A stretch of 7,903 nt of DNA from an uncultured Prevotella sp. (GTDB lineage: Bacteria; Bacteroidota; Bacteroidia; Bacteroidales; Bacteroidaceae): NCBI GenBank assembly GCA_945827565.1, contig CALZNR010000050.1:1-7903 (forward strand), given 5' to 3'. The stretch's first letter is position 1, and every line of letters begins with the position of its first letter. This document shows, in pieces, positions 6,248-7,903 of the stretch. Under the pieces are notes generated by a model that worked only from the letters and a program-made list of their open reading frames with translations, did not search any database and was not told where the DNA came from. A program made the position numbers and the translations under genes.

Positions 6248-7570
6248 TTATCCTTGATTGAAGAGAGTGCTGCTCAAGCTTTGGAGTGCTTTTTTCTTGT
6301 CGCTTCCTTTTATTAAGAAAGAGATGTTGTAATTAGAACCTCCATAGGAAATCATGCGAACAGGGATGTTCTTCATCGCCTCTGTTGCCAGTGTTTCAAA
6401 GCCTACATTGCTCCAGTCCAAATCGCCCACTACGCAGATGATACACATGTCCTCATCAACAGTTACAGTGCCATATTTTTTGAGCTCATCCACAATTTCA
6501 TGCAGGTGTGTCTTGTTGTCGATGCTCATGGAAACACCTACTTCAGAAGTACATACCATGTCGATGGCGGTTTGATTGCTTTCAAATATCTCGAACACTT
6601 TTCTCAAGAAACCTGTTGCCAAAAGCATTCTGCTACTTTTTATCTTAATGGCGGTGATGTTGTCTTTGGCAGCAACAGCCTTGATCTTGCCCTTTTCGGT
6701 AGTATTGCTGATGGTGGTTCCTTCAGCCAAGGGGTCCATCGTGTTGAGAAGTTTCACTGGAATACCTGCATATTTTGCTGGTTGCACACATGTGGGGTGC
6801 AATATCTTTGCCCCAAAATATGCCAACTCAGCCGCTTCCTCGAAATGCAACTGATGCACGGGGGATGTTTTTTCAACCACTCGTGGGTCATTGTTGTGCA
6901 TACCGTCAATATCCGTCCATATTTGAATCTCGCTTGCATTGATAGCTGCTCCTATGAGCGAAGCCGTGTAGTCGCTGCCGCCGCGCTGCAGATTGTCGAT
7001 TTCTCCGTATGCGTTTCTGCATATAAATCCTTGAGTTATCAAAACCTGGACATCTTTATGGTTGTCCAACACCGTGCCTAACTTGTTCTTGATATACACG
7101 GGATCCGGGTCAGAATTCTTGTCCGTTCTCATAAAATCAAGTGCAGAAACCAAAGCAACGTTGTAGCCTTGTTCCTTCATGTAGTTGGCCATCATGTTGG
7201 TGCTCAGTATCTCTCCTTGTGCAACAATGCTTTTCTCTTCAAAACTGGTAAACAGTTCTTTGGTGAATGAGCGAAGGTATGTGAATATCTCGCGGATAAA
7301 GTTTCTGGTTTCGTTTTTCCATTTATCGGTGGAGTACAACTCTTCTATATGCTGAAGGTATTTCGCTTCCAATCTGTTGATGATTTCATTGGCTCCATCC
7401 GTATTCTTCTTGTACAGGTAGTTGGATATTTCAAGCAGAGAATTTGTGGTACCTGACATTGCGGATAACACCAAGAATACTCTTTCTTCTGATGCGGTGA
7501 CTAATTTTGCAACATTTTGCATCCTAACGGGTGAACCTACAGAAGTTCCACCAAATTTCATTACTTTCAT
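6248..7570 (-). CDS. lysC: Aspartate kinase (monofunctional, AK-III-like)
   Basis: This 440-residue enzyme phosphorylates L-aspartate to 4-aspartyl phosphate, the first step toward diaminopimelate, lysine, threonine and methionine. The amino-acid kinase domain covers about 1-285: MKVMKFGGTSVGS (1-13), VLSAMSGTTNSLLEI (34-48), QGFICRN (180-186), QRGGSDYTASLIGAAI (195-210), WTDIDGMHNNDPRVV (218-232) and ELAYFGAKILHP (248-259). Two ACT domains follow at about 305-370 and 375-440; the first contains FLRKVFEIF and TSEVGVSMSID, the second SYGGSNYNISFLI. The layout matches the E. coli LysC type, where lysine binds the ACT pair, so feedback by lysine is likely but inferred. There is no C-terminal homoserine dehydrogenase, so this is not a ThrA/MetL-type fusion. 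The ATG at 7570 gives the exact family N-terminus. It lies 19 bases after ftsE and 40 before lysA, all on the minus strand. It appears intact. Confidence 0.97.
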   Translation of the reverse strand: MKVMKFGGTSVGSPVRMQNVAKLVTASEERVFLVLSAMSGTTNSLLEISNYLYKKNTDGANEIINRLEAKYLQHIEELYSTDKWKNETRNFIREIFTYLRSFTKELFTSFEEKSIVAQGEILSTNMMANYMKEQGYNVALVSALDFMRTDKNSDPDPVYIKNKLGTVLDNHKDVQVLITQGFICRNAYGEIDNLQRGGSDYTASLIGAAINASEIQIWTDIDGMHNNDPRVVEKTSPVHQLHFEEAAELAYFGAKILHPTCVQPAKYAGIPVKLLNTMDPLAEGTTISNTTEKGKIKAVAAKDNITAIKIKSSRMLLATGFLRKVFEIFESNQTAIDMVCTSEVGVSMSIDNKTHLHEIVDELKKYGTVTVDEDMCIICVVGDLDWSNVGFETLATEAMKNIPVRMISYGGSNYNISFLIKGSDKKKALQSLSSTLFNQG

Positions 7571-7589
7571 AATTGTGTATGTTAATTGT

Positions 7590-7860
7590 TTATTTTTCTG
7601 TTACTTGTGCTTCTTCTATGTGCTTAATATCCTGCTCGCTTACTTCCTCCAAATGTCCATCTTCGCAGCGGTAGATGATGCCATGGAACTTTTGAATGAT
7701 GCCAATATTATGAGTTGACATAACGACAGCGGTGCCTGTTTGAGAAATCTCCCGCAGCAGTGCCACAATGCCGTTGGCTGTTTCTGCATCCAGATTGCCA
7801 GTGGGTTCATCTGCAATGATAAGTTGAGGCGTATTGAGCAATGCGCGTGCGATGGCAATA
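7590..7860 (-). CDS. ftsE: FtsE-like ABC transporter ATPase, C-terminal fragment
   Basis: These are the last 89 residues of an ABC ATPase; the first 130 or so (Walker A, Q-loop and most of the LSGGQ signature) lie outside the fragment. The native frame begins RIAIARALL, the segment just after the signature motif. It continues with Walker B and D-loop LIIADEPTGNLD, where the Glu before Pro is the catalytic base, and the H-loop VVMSTHN. Identity in DEPTGNLD and the overall spacing to the C-terminus match E. coli FtsE, which with FtsX couples the divisome to cell-wall hydrolases. Other close relatives such as LolD or MacB-type ATPases share these motifs, so the assignment is probable, not certain. 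A longer reading frame beginning at 7877 with MCIRDS is an artefact: those codons are the Nextera mosaic end. The tail after the H-loop is acidic (EEVSEQDIKHIEEAQ). lysC follows after 19 bases in the same direction. Confidence 0.82.
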
Positions 7861-7903
7861 CTGTCTCTTATACACATCTGACGCTGCCGACGATATGCAG
7901 TGT
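7861..7903 (-). other. Illumina Nextera i5-side adapter, reverse complement (synthetic)
   Basis: Mirror copy of the left adapter. The 19-base Tn5 mosaic end is at 7861-7879 (CTGTCTCTTATACACATCT), the read-1 primer part at 7880-7893, the same i5 index in reverse complement at 7894-7901, and two bases of P5 at 7902-7903. Having the same i5-side adapter on both ends, inverted, suggests a long tagmented molecule amplified from a single primer type and assembled end to end, as in synthetic long-read protocols; that protocol is inference. Native sequence ends at 7860. Confidence 0.98.

Noticed and set aside
6500..7081. A 193-codon plus-strand open frame rich in Cys and His, opposite lysC.
   Set aside because: It is antisense to the aspartate kinase domain with no family match, and its composition is a shadow effect.
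7091..7113. BamHI and EcoRI sites close together (GGATCC, GAATTC) suggesting a cloning junction.
   Set aside because: They lie inside the uninterrupted lysC coding sequence at codons for the expected DPDS segment, so they are coincidental.
1..7903. A mobile element bounded by terminal inverted repeats.
   Set aside because: The repeats are synthetic adapter including index and primer sequence, and no transposase or integrase gene lies between them.

Overview
The insert looks like ordinary chromosome from a member of the Bacteroidales, most like Prevotella or Bacteroides. This rests on the long class III fructose-1,6-bisphosphatase, the DUF1015 / IMPACT-family / YraN trio, the moderate-to-low GC, the tight gene packing and the absence of clear Shine-Dalgarno sequences. 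I cannot assign a species. All native sequence lies between positions 45 and 7860. The outer 44 and 43 bases are synthetic Illumina Nextera adapter in inverted orientation, so both terminal genes are cut by the sequencing fragment and not by biology.

Layout. Positions 45-1899 hold three plus-strand genes: a DUF1015 protein (5' end missing, with one frameshift near 458-462), a YigZ/IMPACT-family protein, and a YraN-type nuclease-fold protein. Positions 1903-7860 hold five minus-strand genes, read from right to left: the end of ftsE, lysC (aspartate kinase), lysA (diaminopimelate decarboxylase), a glycosyltransferase-like protein without a recognisable sugar-nucleotide domain, and fbp (class III FBPase). 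Gaps in this second group are 19, 40, 37 and 11 bases, which suggests one operon. The two groups converge with only 3 bases between stop codons.

How the genes fit together. LysC and LysA catalyse the first and last steps of the aspartate to meso-diaminopimelate to lysine route, which feeds both protein synthesis and peptidoglycan. FtsE, the cell-division ABC ATPase, lies immediately upstream, so cell-wall precursor supply and division may be co-transcribed. Fbp is the gluconeogenic step to fructose-6-phosphate, itself an amino-sugar and peptidoglycan precursor. The plus-strand genes look like conserved housekeeping genes of poorly defined function.

No mobile element, CRISPR array, RNA gene or defence system was found. 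There is no gene-free stretch over 300 bases; the longest gap is 80 bases, upstream of yraN. The most unusual native signal is a perfect 16-bp inverted repeat with a 3-base loop inside the yraN coding sequence (1695-1729). Other points worth checking are the DUF1015 frameshift and the non-canonical glycosyltransferase-like gene in the lysine operon.
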